A stretch of 64,000 bases of DNA from Paucihalobacter sp036825875 (GCF_036825875.1 NZ_DAISXK010000001.1:1-64000); one strand, 5' to 3'. Counted from the first letter of the stretch, positions 34,294 through 43,117 are shown. The notes: generated from the letters alone by a model not told the origin. A program made the numbers and translations.

Positions 34294-35526
34294 ATGTATT
34301 ATTCCGTTTATAATGGTTTTATCAATTAGATTTTCTCCAAAGGCATATGGTAATTGTTGGTATCCCGAAATAGGCTTGGTGATAATAATATTGGCCTTTT
34401 TGCCACGCGTAATGCTACCGTACATACTACTAAGACCTAGAGCGTAAGCGCCATTAATGGTGGCTGCATTAATAGCTTCTTCAGGAGTCAATTTCATTTT
34501 AATACACGCCAAGCTCAACACCAAATTCATATTGCCGCTAGGCGATGAACCTGGATTGTAATCTGATGCAATGGCTAATGGTAATCCTGCATCAATAATC
34601 GCTCTCGCGTTTGTGTACGGAATTCCCAAGAAAAATGAGCATTGCGGCAAAGCTACAGGCATTGTATTGGAACCTTGTAGCACTTTTATGTCGGCATCCG
34701 TAAGTTGTTCTAAATGATCTACCGATAACGCTTTGTGTTTAACGGCCAAGGCAACACCGCCAAAGGCATTAAATTGATTAACATGTATTTTGGGTTGTAA
34801 ATTATAAGCTGCCGCTGCGGTTAAAATTCTATCCGTAACTTCTAGTGAAAAGTAACCTTTTTCACAAAACACATCAATATAATGAGCGAGTTGCTCCTCA
34901 TATACTTGAGGTAGCATTTCATTTATTATCAGATCGACATATTCGGACGATTTATTTTTAAATTTTTCAGGAATGGCATGTGCACCTAAAAAACTAACTT
35001 TCACAAAGGCTTGCGTTTCTTTTTTTAAACGCTGAATAACCCGAAGTATTTTTAATTCAGATTCAACAGTTAAACCGTAACCAGATTTTATTTCAATAAC
35101 GCCTGTACCGAGTTTGAGCAGTTTGTTAAGCCGTTTTAAAGCCGCTTCGTAAAGTTCGTCTTCAGATTTTTGGGCGAGTTTGTTAGCCGAATTGAGAATA
35201 CCACCACCTTTTTTGGCGATTTCCTCATACGATAATCCATTAATTCTGCCTACAAAATCATCAATGCGGTCTTCTGCATATACCAAATGTGTATGAGAGT
35301 CACACCAACCGGGCAGCACTACTTTGCCGCGTGCATCAATCACTTTTTCAACATCTGGATAAGCGCAAAACTCCATGGGTCCGAATTCAACAATTGTATC
35401 GTTTTCAATAAGCAAATAGGCATTGTGCAAAACAGGTAATGTTTTCATATTAATACCTTTAACAATAGTAACATTGGTGTCGTGCACCTGCAGCAGCTCT
35501 TTTATGTTGGTTATAAGAATAGACAT
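34291..35526 (-). CDS. hutI: Imidazolonepropionase
   Basis: A 411-residue amidohydrolase. Metal-site DSHTHLVYAE (HxH), the LGAHAIPEKFKNKS stretch, the HVNQFNAFGG His and IASDYNPGSSPSGNM with the catalytic Asp are all present and follow HutI closely. It opens the imidazolone ring in histidine degradation, producing formiminoglutamate, the substrate of HutG. The separation of hutI from hutG by an opposite-strand gene means each needs its own promoter. Confidence 0.95.
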   Translation of the reverse strand: MSILITNIKELLQVHDTNVTIVKGINMKTLPVLHNAYLLIENDTIVEFGPMEFCAYPDVEKVIDARGKVVLPGWCDSHTHLVYAEDRIDDFVGRINGLSYEEIAKKGGGILNSANKLAQKSEDELYEAALKRLNKLLKLGTGVIEIKSGYGLTVESELKILRVIQRLKKETQAFVKVSFLGAHAIPEKFKNKSSEYVDLIINEMLPQVYEEQLAHYIDVFCEKGYFSLEVTDRILTAAAAYNLQPKIHVNQFNAFGGVALAVKHKALSVDHLEQLTDADIKVLQGSNTMPVALPQCSFFLGIPYTNARAIIDAGLPLAIASDYNPGSSPSGNMNLVLSLACIKMKLTPEEAINAATINGAYALGLSSMYGSITRGKKANIIITKPISGYQQLPYAFGENLIDKTIINGIIH

Positions 35527-35699
35527 GTTTCAATTTATAAGTTGGTTGAAAATAAAAAGTGAAGTTAATTAAAAAAAATAAATATAAGACGTCTTGTTGA
35601 CGTCGCATATTTTTTTGTAAGAGTCAAAAGAATCTACAATGTTTAAAGCCCAAACCTATATCTTTGAAATTCGAATCTTAAATGCTCCAATTTAAACCC

Positions 35700-35707
35700 T
35701 ATTTTTG
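35700..35707 (+). promoter_or_regulatory. Bacteroidota -7 box upstream of the S9 peptidase
   Basis: TATTTTTG fits the consensus. It overlaps a possible TTG start at 35705 and so argues for the ATG at 35735 as the true start. A second match, TATCTTTG, lies at 35659-35666. Confidence 0.45.
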
Positions 35708-35734
35708 CAAATCGATTTTCAAAATAAAACCCGA

Positions 35735-37783
35735 ATGCAACAAATGCCTCCACGCGCAGCCAAAATAAACACCACCTTAACCGTTCACAACGACCAGCGC
35801 AACGATCCGTATTTCTGGCTCAATCAACGTGATAATAAAGATGTAATTGAATACCTAGAAGCCGAAAACGCCTATTTTGAGCAGGAAACCAAACATCTGG
35901 AGGAGTTTAAAAACAATCTTTTTGCCGAAATGAAGGCGCGTATCAAAGAAGACGATACCTCCGTACCTTATAAATTTAATGGCTATTGGTATATCGTTAA
36001 ATACGAAACCAATAAAGACTATCCCATATATATCAGAAGAAAAGAAACCTTAACCGCACCCGACGAAATTCTATTCGACTGCAACCAAATGGCCGAAGGT
36101 CACAGCTATTTTAAAATGGTAGGCTTGAGCGTGAGCCCCGATAATTCTAAAATTGCGTTCGGTCTCGATACCGTTGGAAGAAGAGATTACACTATTCGTA
36201 TTAAAGATCTCATCACTGGTGAGATATACAACGATGCCATTGGCAATACCACTGGTTCGGCATCTTGGGCAAACGATAATAAAACCTTTTTCTACACCAA
36301 AAAAGACCAAAAAACACTTCGGGCCGATAGCATTCATAAACACCAATTGCAAAGCACCGATCCCGATACGTGTGTTTACGTTGAAACCGATGATACCTTC
36401 GGAGCGGCTGTTTATAAATCCAAGTCCCGACAATACATCATCATTGCTTGCTACAGTACCTTATCTAACGAGTACCACATACTAAATGCCGATAATCCTG
36501 ACGGTGATTTTGTGTGTTTTCAAAAACGCATTAAAAATGTAGAATACAGCATTTCGCATTACCAGAATCATTTTTACATCGTAACCAATGCCAACGAGGC
36601 TTTCAATTTTAAGCTTATGAAAACCGAGGTAACACAAACGAGTATAGAGCATTGGGAAGAAGTGATTCCGCACAAAGAAGAAACACTTATTGAAGACATC
36701 GATATTTTTGATAAATATCTGGTCATTTCCGAACGCACCAATGGCTTAAGCCACATCAATATTATAAATTGGCAAACCCAAAAAAGTTATTACCTACCGT
36801 TCAATAACGAAACTTATACTGCTAGCACCAGCGTAAATGTAGATTTCGATACCGAAATACTTCGTTATAGCTACACATCGCTAACCACACCAGCTTCGTT
36901 AATAGACTTTAACATGCGTACCAAAACAAAAACCGTGTTGAAAAAGCAAGAAGTGATAGGTGATTTTAATGAAAACGATTACACGTCCGAACGGATCTGG
37001 GCAACCGCCCGCGACCAAACTAAAGTACCTATGTCTATCGTGTATAAAAAAGGCCTAAAAAAGGACGGCTCCAATCCCTTTCTGCTGTACGCCTACGGTG
37101 CTTATGGGGCTACAATGGATCCTTCATTTTCAAGCATTCGCCTTTCCTTGCTTGATAGAGGTTTTATCTTCGGAATTGCGCACATACGAGGTGGCGAATA
37201 CCTCGGCCGACCCTGGTACGAGCAAGGCAAACTCCTTCAGAAGAAAAACACCTTTTTCGATTTTATAGATTGTTCGCAGTACCTTATAGACCAGAAATTC
37301 ACCTCGCCACAACACCTGTATGCCATGGGCGGCAGTGCTGGCGGACTTCTCATGGGTTTTATCGCCAACGAAGCACCTAATTTATACAACGGCATTGTGG
37401 CAGCCGTACCATTTGTTGATGTGGTTTCAACCATGCTAGACGATAGTATTCCGCTTACCACAGGCGAATACGACGAATGGGGAAACCCGCACGAAGAAGC
37501 GTTTTACCACTATATAAAATCCTATTCACCTTACGATCAGGTAAAAGCACAAGACTATCCCAATATTTTAGTCACTGCGGGCTTTCACGATTCGCAAGTG
37601 CAATACTGGGAACCCGCAAAATGGGTTGCCAAAATGCGTGATTTTAAAACAAATAATGCCAAACTATACCTTAAAACCAACATGGAAGCTGGGCATCATG
37701 GTGCTTCTGGCCGCTTTGAATCGCTTAAAGAAGACGCCGAAGAATATGCCTTTTTATTAGACTTAGAGAATATATACGCCTAA
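35735..37783 (+). CDS. S9 family serine peptidase (oligopeptidase B-like)
   Basis: A 682-residue prolyl-oligopeptidase-family enzyme without a signal peptide. The N-terminal half is the beta-propeller (HNDQRNDPYFWLNQRDN at the start of the mature fold). The C-terminal half is the alpha/beta hydrolase with FLLYAYGAYGATMDPSFSS, IAHIRGGEYLGRPWYEQGK, the nucleophile in MGGSAGGLLMG and the catalytic His in MEAGHHGASGR. Conserved GRPWYE and acidic residues point to oligopeptidase B specificity for basic residues. I start it at ATG 35735 because the longer form overlaps a promoter box. Confidence 0.9.
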   Translation: MQQMPPRAAKINTTLTVHNDQRNDPYFWLNQRDNKDVIEYLEAENAYFEQETKHLEEFKNNLFAEMKARIKEDDTSVPYKFNGYWYIVKYETNKDYPIYIRRKETLTAPDEILFDCNQMAEGHSYFKMVGLSVSPDNSKIAFGLDTVGRRDYTIRIKDLITGEIYNDAIGNTTGSASWANDNKTFFYTKKDQKTLRADSIHKHQLQSTDPDTCVYVETDDTFGAAVYKSKSRQYIIIACYSTLSNEYHILNADNPDGDFVCFQKRIKNVEYSISHYQNHFYIVTNANEAFNFKLMKTEVTQTSIEHWEEVIPHKEETLIEDIDIFDKYLVISERTNGLSHINIINWQTQKSYYLPFNNETYTASTSVNVDFDTEILRYSYTSLTTPASLIDFNMRTKTKTVLKKQEVIGDFNENDYTSERIWATARDQTKVPMSIVYKKGLKKDGSNPFLLYAYGAYGATMDPSFSSIRLSLLDRGFIFGIAHIRGGEYLGRPWYEQGKLLQKKNTFFDFIDCSQYLIDQKFTSPQHLYAMGGSAGGLLMGFIANEAPNLYNGIVAAVPFVDVVSTMLDDSIPLTTGEYDEWGNPHEEAFYHYIKSYSPYDQVKAQDYPNILVTAGFHDSQVQYWEPAKWVAKMRDFKTNNAKLYLKTNMEAGHHGASGRFESLKEDAEEYAFLLDLENIYA

Positions 37784-37798
37784 TTAAAAAAAAACTAT

Positions 37799-37806
37799 TA
37801 CTTTTG
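37799..37806 (+). promoter_or_regulatory. Bacteroidota -7 box upstream of the PLP lyase
   Basis: TACTTTTG fits TAnnTTTG and lies 45 bases before the ATG at 37852. Confidence 0.4.
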
Positions 37807-37851
37807 CTTGGTTTTAGGTATCATTTTTTTTGATATTGAGAAATAGCATTT

Positions 37852-38889
37852 ATGAGAAACAAATTAAACGTTTATGATAATGTGTTAGACCTTATAGGCC
37901 ACACACCACTTATCAGACTAAACAAAATGACTCATGGTTTTGATGGAGATTTTTACGCTAAAGTAGAAGCTTTCAATCCTGGTCACTCCTCCAAAGATAG
38001 AATAGCCTTATATATTATTGAAGAAGCAGAACGTCAGGGTATTTTAAAACCTAGCGATACCATTATCGAAACCACCTCAGGAAATACAGGTTTTAGTATC
38101 GCCATGGTGAGTATCATTAAAGGTTATAAATGTATTTTGGCAGTGAGTTCAAAATCATCAGGCGATAAAATAGATATGCTCAAGTCTATGGGCGCGCAAG
38201 TACATGTATGTCCAGCGCACGTAGCGGCCGACGACCCCAGATCCTATTACCAAGTAGCCAAACAAATTCATAGCGAGTTAAAAGGTTCTGTATATATCAA
38301 TCAGTACTTCAATCAACTCAATATCGACGCCCACTACAAAACTACCGGTCCAGAAATTTGGGAACAAACCAAAGGTGAAATCACCCATTTGGTGGCGTGT
38401 AGTGGTACAGGCGGGACCATTTCTGGAACAGCAAAATATTTAAAAGAACAAAACCCGGAAATTAAAATTATTGGCGTAGATGCCTATGGTTCGGTACTTC
38501 AAAAATACCACGAAACCAAAGAATTCGACGAAAAAGAAATCTATCCATACCGCATTGAAGGTTTGGGTAAAAACTTGATTCCAACTGCCACCGACTTTGA
38601 CGTAATAGATAGATTTATAAAAGTAACCGACGAGGATAGTGCCCATACAGCCAGAGAAGTTTCAAAAACTGAAGGTATTTTTGTAGGCTACACCAGCGGT
38701 GCCGTAATGCAAGCTTTAAAGCAACTTAACGAAGAAGGCATCTTTAAAAAAGAACATCTAGTAGTAGCAATATTCCCTGATCACGGCTCAAGATACATGA
38801 GTAAAGTTTACAGTGACAAATGGATGGAAGATCAAGGCTTTTTTGACAGTAAAAAATCTGCTTCCGAAACTATTCAATACATAAAGTGA
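37852..38889 (+). CDS. Cysteine-synthase-family PLP enzyme, candidate cysteate synthase
   Basis: A 345-residue fold-type II PLP enzyme. The Schiff-base lysine is Lys48 in FNPGHSSKDRIALY, where typical O-acetylserine sulfhydrylases have PGGSVKDR. The substrate loop TTSGNTGFSIAM and the phosphate-binding SGTGGTISGTAKYL are present. The family covers cysteine synthase and beta-replacement enzymes with other nucleophiles. It is followed by an alpha-oxoamine synthase, the partner expected if it makes cysteate for sulfonolipids. Plain cysteine or cystathionine synthesis is the alternative. A terminator lies between the two genes, so they are separate transcripts. Confidence 0.75.
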   Translation: MRNKLNVYDNVLDLIGHTPLIRLNKMTHGFDGDFYAKVEAFNPGHSSKDRIALYIIEEAERQGILKPSDTIIETTSGNTGFSIAMVSIIKGYKCILAVSSKSSGDKIDMLKSMGAQVHVCPAHVAADDPRSYYQVAKQIHSELKGSVYINQYFNQLNIDAHYKTTGPEIWEQTKGEITHLVACSGTGGTISGTAKYLKEQNPEIKIIGVDAYGSVLQKYHETKEFDEKEIYPYRIEGLGKNLIPTATDFDVIDRFIKVTDEDSAHTAREVSKTEGIFVGYTSGAVMQALKQLNEEGIFKKEHLVVAIFPDHGSRYMSKVYSDKWMEDQGFFDSKKSASETIQYIK

Positions 38890-38905
38890 TATTTAATTAA
38901 TATAA

Positions 38906-38940
38906 AAAAGCCCGTCAATTTTCGGTTGAAGGGCTTTTGT
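38906..38940 (+). terminator. Terminator after the PLP lyase
   Basis: AAAAGCCCGTCAA pairs with TTGAAGGGCTTTT with one mismatch around a short loop, followed by further T. Confidence 0.75.
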
Positions 38941-39000
38941 TGGTTAACAAAATTGTGAACATTAGTTCGTTATTTCTTATGTCACAAACGGATAATTAGC

Positions 39001-39008
39001 TAATTTTG
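39001..39008 (+). promoter_or_regulatory. Bacteroidota -7 box upstream of the alpha-oxoamine synthase
   Basis: TAATTTTG matches TAnnTTTG and lies 32 bases before the ATG at 39041. Confidence 0.45.
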
Positions 39009-39040
39009 CTCCAACTAACAGAAACTAATTTTTAAGTTAA

Positions 39041-40300
39041 ATGAAAGATTTATTTGATAAAATATACCGCGACAAAGGACCTTTAGGAAAATGGGCTGCC
39101 CAAGCCGAAGGTTATTTTGTGTTTCCAAAATTGGAAGGTCAAATTTCTAATAGAATGAAATTCCAAGGAAAAGATGTCATCACTTGGAGTATCAACGATT
39201 ACTTAGGTTTAGCAAATCATCCGGAAGTGCGCCAAATAGATGCAGAAGCGGCAGCCATGTACGGTTCAGCCTATCCAATGGGAGCACGTATGATGTCGGG
39301 TCACACCGAATTGCATGAAAAACTTCAAAATGAATTAGCTGAGTTTGTAAATAAAGAGGCAGCCTATTTGCTTAACTTTGGTTACCAAGGTATCATGTCA
39401 ACCATCGATGCATTGGTGGCAAAAGACGATATTATTGTTTATGATGTAGATGCACACGCCTGTATTATTGACGGTGTGCGTTTACATATGGGGAAACGAT
39501 TTACTTACAAACATAACGATATAGAAAGTCTTGAAAAAAACCTAGAACGCGCCACCAAAATGGCCGAACAAACTGGTGGTGGTATTCTTGTGATTTCTGA
39601 AGGTGTGTTTGGTATGCGTGGTGAACAAGGCCGACTTAAAGAAATAGCAGCGCTTAAAAACAAATATAAATTCAGATTCTTAGTTGACGATGCGCACGGT
39701 TTCGGAACCTTAGGAACAACAGGCGCCGGAACAGGCGAGGAGCAAGGCGTTCAAGACGAAATTGACGTGTACTTTGCTACATTTGCAAAGGCCATTGCCA
39801 GTACAGGAGCGTTCATTGCTGCCGATCAAGAAATTATTGATTACTTAAAATACAACCTGCGTTCGCAAATGTTTGCTAAATCATTGCAAATGCAATTGGT
39901 AGTTGGTGCCAGAAAACGCTTAGAAATGCTTAAAACTATGCCCGAACTTAAAGGCAAGTTATGGGAAAATGTAAACGCATTGCAATCAGGTTTAAAAGCC
40001 AGGGGTTTTGATATAGGAACAACACAAAGTTGTGTTACACCAGTATATCTAAAAGGAAGTATTCCAGAAGCCATGGCTTTGGTAAAAGACCTACGAGAAA
40101 ACCACGGTATTTTTTGCTCAATTGTAGTGTATCCAGTAATTCCAAAAGGCCTTATTCTTTTAAGAATGATACCCACGGCAACGCACACCTTGCAAGATGT
40201 TGAAGATACCCTAGTCGCGTTCTCTGCCATCAGAGACCGCCTCGAAAACGGCACTTACAAACGCCTATCCGCCGCGGTTACCGCAGCCATGGGAGAATAA
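39041..40300 (+). CDS. Alpha-oxoamine synthase family enzyme (SPT/cysteate acyltransferase-like)
   Basis: A 419-residue fold-type I PLP enzyme. The PLP lysine is Lys250 in FATFAKAIASTGAF, the cofactor Asp is in LVDDAHGFGTLG (216-224), and NDYLGL and GSAYPMGARMMSGH line the N-terminal substrate site. This family condenses an amino acid with an acyl-CoA or acyl-ACP under decarboxylation. The length (about 420) and lack of a biotin-cluster context favour the serine palmitoyltransferase or cysteate acyltransferase branch of Bacteroidota over BioF or glycine C-acetyltransferase. With the neighbouring PLP lyase it could start sulfonolipid (capnine) synthesis. Function inferred from family and location. 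Confidence 0.8.
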   Translation: MKDLFDKIYRDKGPLGKWAAQAEGYFVFPKLEGQISNRMKFQGKDVITWSINDYLGLANHPEVRQIDAEAAAMYGSAYPMGARMMSGHTELHEKLQNELAEFVNKEAAYLLNFGYQGIMSTIDALVAKDDIIVYDVDAHACIIDGVRLHMGKRFTYKHNDIESLEKNLERATKMAEQTGGGILVISEGVFGMRGEQGRLKEIAALKNKYKFRFLVDDAHGFGTLGTTGAGTGEEQGVQDEIDVYFATFAKAIASTGAFIAADQEIIDYLKYNLRSQMFAKSLQMQLVVGARKRLEMLKTMPELKGKLWENVNALQSGLKARGFDIGTTQSCVTPVYLKGSIPEAMALVKDLRENHGIFCSIVVYPVIPKGLILLRMIPTATHTLQDVEDTLVAFSAIRDRLENGTYKRLSAAVTAAMGE

Positions 40301-40307
40301 ATAAATC

Positions 40308-40336
40308 AAAAGCCGCTTTAATGAGCGGCTTTTTTG
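40308..40336 (+). terminator. Terminator after the alpha-oxoamine synthase
   Basis: AAAAGCCGCT (40308-40317) pairs exactly with AGCGGCTTTT (40324-40333) around TTAATG, followed by T residues. Confidence 0.9.
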
Positions 40337-40373
40337 TGTTCTTTGTTTTCTTCTCAGTAAACCATTTTTAAAC

Positions 40374-40406
40374 AACCCTTTCAGGGTTTGTAACCCTGAA
40401 AGGGTT
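40374..40406. repeat. Long perfect intergenic palindrome
   Basis: Fifteen-base arms AACCCTTTCAGGGTT (40374-40388) and exact complement (40392-40406) with loop TGT. No T-run follows, so it is not a simple terminator. Its build resembles the palindrome at 12286-12318 and is likely one of the dispersed palindromic repeats of flavobacteria. Confidence 0.75.
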
Positions 40407-40463
40407 TAACAGAGCAATGTTATCAAAACGCTGAACATGATACCATAAGCTTCCAGAAAAAAA

Positions 40464-40599
40464 ATCCGTTCCTATCCGTGTCAAAAAGCATCCGTGCCTA
40501 TCAGTGATATCCGTGAGAAAAAGAATCCGCGTAAATCCGTGCGTGCCATCCGCGTCATAAGTGATAATAAATAATCTGCGCCTATCAATGCCATCAGAG
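40464..40599. repeat. Degenerate ATCCGTG repeat array
   Basis: The heptamer ATCCGTG or a close variant (ATCCGCG, ATCAGTG, ATCTGCG, ATCAATG) occurs about eleven times between 40464 and 40599, at irregular spacing of 10-19 bases. Clear copies start at 40474, 40490, 40509, 40525, 40535 and 40548. It has no open reading frame of note and no hairpin as strong as its neighbours. It fills the gap between the alpha-oxoamine synthase and the convergent GNAT-like gene. Confidence 0.75.
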
Positions 40600-40606
40600 A
40601 GACACT

Positions 40607-41725
40607 TTAAAAATCCTTCCGCATCGTCTGTCGTTTCCGATAAACCTTCGGATCAAAATGTTTCCACAACTGTTGTATAGCCATATTGTCTTCCAATTCC
40701 GGGGTTCTAATACACGTCTCTATTCCTTTTTCCTTAAAAGTTTTATAATACTCATCAAAAATAATAGCCGTCACGCCCTTATTTTGATACTCAGGATGAA
40801 TTCCTATTAAATAAAAAACAACCGTTTTGCTGTGCTTCTTGGCTTTCAAAATATGTGTAAACCCAAATGGAAACAGCTTTCCTTTTGTTTTTTGAATAGC
40901 CTCCGAAAAGGATGGCATCACAATAGCAAAAGCAATCAAATTATCATCCTTATCTACCACAAACTTTACATACTCAGGATTGACAAAAGGAATAAATTTC
41001 TTCTTAAAATAAGTCTTTTGTATATCCGATATCTTCACAAAAGACGACAATGCCGAGTACGAGGTGTTAAACAAATCAAACATTTTATCCACATAAGGCA
41101 TGATGTCTTTGGTATTGCTAAAAGTGATGGACTTGAGCTGGTATCGGCGTTTGATTAGTTCCTGGGCTTTAACAAACAAATTAGGATCCACATTATTAAA
41201 CGAGAAAATACTTTCAATGTATCCTTTTGCTTTATGGTAACCGTGCGCGGTATAATGTTTTAAATAATAGTCGTGGTTGTACCAAGTAATCATAGGACCA
41301 ACGGCTTCAAAGCCTTCCGTTACAATACCAACCTTGTCTAAATTAGAAAATCCAACTGGACCTTCGCAATACTCTAGTAGCTTTGTTTTGCCATAAGTTT
41401 CAATCGTTTCTAAAAGCGCTTTACTCACTTCTAAATCGTTAATAAAATCAAACCAACCAAAACGCATTTTCTTTTGGTTAAGGTCATTCACTTCTAAGTA
41501 ATTCACAATACCAGCAATTCTACCCACAAGCTCGTCACCTTTGTAAGCGAGGTATAAAGTGGCTTCAGCATCTTTAAAAATTGGGTTTTTCTTTCGGTTG
41601 AAAGTTTCAGTCTCTTGCGAAATAATAGGCGGAACCCAGTACTTATGGTCTTTGTATAACTTAAACGGAAACTTAATAAACGCTTCTAAGTCCTTTTTAG
41701 AACTGATCTCTTTTACGATAATCAT
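40607..41725 (-). CDS. Large GNAT-like acyltransferase, function unassigned
   Basis: A 372-residue soluble protein with two regions resembling GNAT folds. The N-terminal region has the KLYKDHKYWVPPIISQ and AYKGDELVGRIAGIVN stretches, and the C-terminal region has VFYLIGIHPEYQNKGVTAIIFDEYY with the acyl-CoA loop (YQNKGV). It matches a widespread Bacteroidota family usually labelled N-acetyltransferase or hypothetical. It lies convergent to the alpha-oxoamine synthase; an N-acyl transfer onto a sphingoid or capnine base would fit but is only inference. Its start is 3 bases after the end of the outer-membrane gene, so the two may be co-transcribed. Confidence 0.7.
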   Translation of the reverse strand: MIIVKEISSKKDLEAFIKFPFKLYKDHKYWVPPIISQETETFNRKKNPIFKDAEATLYLAYKGDELVGRIAGIVNYLEVNDLNQKKMRFGWFDFINDLEVSKALLETIETYGKTKLLEYCEGPVGFSNLDKVGIVTEGFEAVGPMITWYNHDYYLKHYTAHGYHKAKGYIESIFSFNNVDPNLFVKAQELIKRRYQLKSITFSNTKDIMPYVDKMFDLFNTSYSALSSFVKISDIQKTYFKKKFIPFVNPEYVKFVVDKDDNLIAFAIVMPSFSEAIQKTKGKLFPFGFTHILKAKKHSKTVVFYLIGIHPEYQNKGVTAIIFDEYYKTFKEKGIETCIRTPELEDNMAIQQLWKHFDPKVYRKRQTMRKDF

Positions 41726-41728
41726 AGA

Positions 41729-42703
41729 TTAAATTTGGGAGTCATCAAAATCAACTGCTTTCTTATTACCACGATTGCGATTAGACTGTCGTTCACCTTC
41801 AGCTTTCGCGTCATTGTCATTGTCAATTTTTTTGTCCTTATGGAAATCAAAACGATAACTCGCGCCCAAATTTACACTAAATACAGAAGGCGTGTCTTTA
41901 GTGTTAAAAGTAATGGCTGTGTCTAACTGAAAGTCTTTGGTCCACAAATACGCACCGCCAAATCTAAAAAGATTATCGGCATAAAAATCACTTTTTATAC
42001 CTTGGGTTTCTCCAAAAATAACCCATTGTGGCGTAATGGAATGCGTCAACGTAAGTATGTATTGAAATTCGGAGAAGTCATTGCCAATTCTATTCATGAT
42101 AAAATTAGTCACAAAAACCCATCCACCAGAAAAATTATTCTGAGTGGCTACCGCTACTTTCGGACTGATACCATCGGCATCGGGTGGTGTAAACGGATTG
42201 TTTTCCGAGTCTAAATTAATACCGGTATAAACCGCTACAGCTGGTATGAGCGACTTCCATTTAAATTGTCGGTTGGCTTTCCAACTATATAAATTAGGTT
42301 TTTCTTCCCCAGCATTTTTATAAGGGTCATAAACCAAATACTGCGCACCAATGGTGAAATTCTTAAAATTAGCACGGCTGTTTTCCGAAGGAATAGAAGA
42401 CCTAAGATCTTTAAAAGTATCATTTTGATAACTGCCTTGCACCCGTATTTCTAATTCTTCAAAAAACAGTCCATAGCGTGCAGCGAAGTCTATACCAAAA
42501 CCCGCAACTTCATACTGTAATGGTGTGTGTTTTTCATTGATGCTGTAAGGTCCCATTTCAAACTGAAGCACATTGGTGCCTACTGAGAAGGCACTTTGCG
42601 AAACACCGGGGCGATTAGAATTGATTACCTCGGTATATTGTGCTGTAGCTATCATAAACGAAGCAGAAAATGCCACGATCAAGTATATTTTTAGTCTTTG
42701 CAT
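41729..42703 (-). CDS. Outer-membrane beta-barrel protein (transporter-like)
   Basis: A 324-residue exported protein. ATG 42703 gives a signal peptide (MQRLKIYLIVAFSASFMIATAQ); a longer start would put 13 polar residues in front. Alternating beta strands follow (EMGPYSINEKHTPLQYEVAG, FEFQYI, SVNLGASYRFDF), as in the Phenol_MetA_deg/transporter outer-membrane group. The tail after residue 290 is polar and charged (KKIDNDNDAKAEGERQSNRN), unusual after a final strand. Ligand unknown. Precedes the GNAT-like gene on the same strand. Confidence 0.75.
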   Translation of the reverse strand: MQRLKIYLIVAFSASFMIATAQYTEVINSNRPGVSQSAFSVGTNVLQFEMGPYSINEKHTPLQYEVAGFGIDFAARYGLFFEELEIRVQGSYQNDTFKDLRSSIPSENSRANFKNFTIGAQYLVYDPYKNAGEEKPNLYSWKANRQFKWKSLIPAVAVYTGINLDSENNPFTPPDADGISPKVAVATQNNFSGGWVFVTNFIMNRIGNDFSEFQYILTLTHSITPQWVIFGETQGIKSDFYADNLFRFGGAYLWTKDFQLDTAITFNTKDTPSVFSVNLGASYRFDFHKDKKIDNDNDAKAEGERQSNRNRGNKKAVDFDDSQI

Positions 42704-42782
42704 TGTATATGGATTGTGTTCAAATATAGAGATTTTATGCAATTTTTATGTAATTATAACCCTATTTCATGGCTAAGTATTG

Positions 42783-42790
42783 TAATTTTG
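42783..42790 (+). promoter_or_regulatory. Bacteroidota -7 box upstream of the DUF4834 gene
   Basis: TAATTTTG fits TAnnTTTG and ends 16 bases before the ATG at 42807. Confidence 0.45.
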
Positions 42791-42806
42791 AAAAAATTTT
42801 TATCTC

Positions 42807-43088
42807 ATGCTTCAAACAGCATCATTTATAGGTGTTTTAAAAACCTTACTTATCATTGTTTTGATGTACTATGGCTTCAAATTATTGATGAGAATTTTGG
42901 CGCCATGGTTACTAAAATACGCCGCTCAAAAAATGAAAAAGAAATTTGGCGACGCTTTTCAGCAAGCGCAACAATCCCAATCTAAAACCACAGACGAAGG
43001 CAAAACCGTTATAGATTCTATGCCAGACCAAGAAACCAAATCAAATAAAAAGGTAGGCGAATATATAGATTTCGAAGAAATTGATTAA
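42807..43088 (+). CDS. DUF4834 family protein
   Basis: A 93-residue protein with one N-terminal transmembrane helix (about 8-28), a basic amphipathic region (LLKYAAQKMKKKFGDAFQQAQQ) and an acidic C-terminus ending GEYIDFEEID. This is the DUF4834 pattern, found in Bacteroidota and without known role. It is the first gene of a forward run leading into the YfhO, glycosyltransferase and flippase genes. Confidence 0.82.
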   Translation: MLQTASFIGVLKTLLIIVLMYYGFKLLMRILAPWLLKYAAQKMKKKFGDAFQQAQQSQSKTTDEGKTVIDSMPDQETKSNKKVGEYIDFEEID

Positions 43089-43117
43089 TTTTCAACCTTA
43101 AGGTTTAAACTCTATTC

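Noticed and set aside
36071..36485. Reading frames of 110-120 residues on both strands within the S9 peptidase gene
   Set aside because: They overlap a clear peptidase gene entirely and have no family resemblance.
40464..40599. CRISPR array
   Set aside because: The repeated unit is only 7 bases with spacers of 3-12 bases; no cas gene is in the window.
42698..42985. 95-residue plus-strand frame over the DUF4834 gene
   Set aside because: It overlaps the DUF4834 gene in another frame and lacks a promoter or family match.
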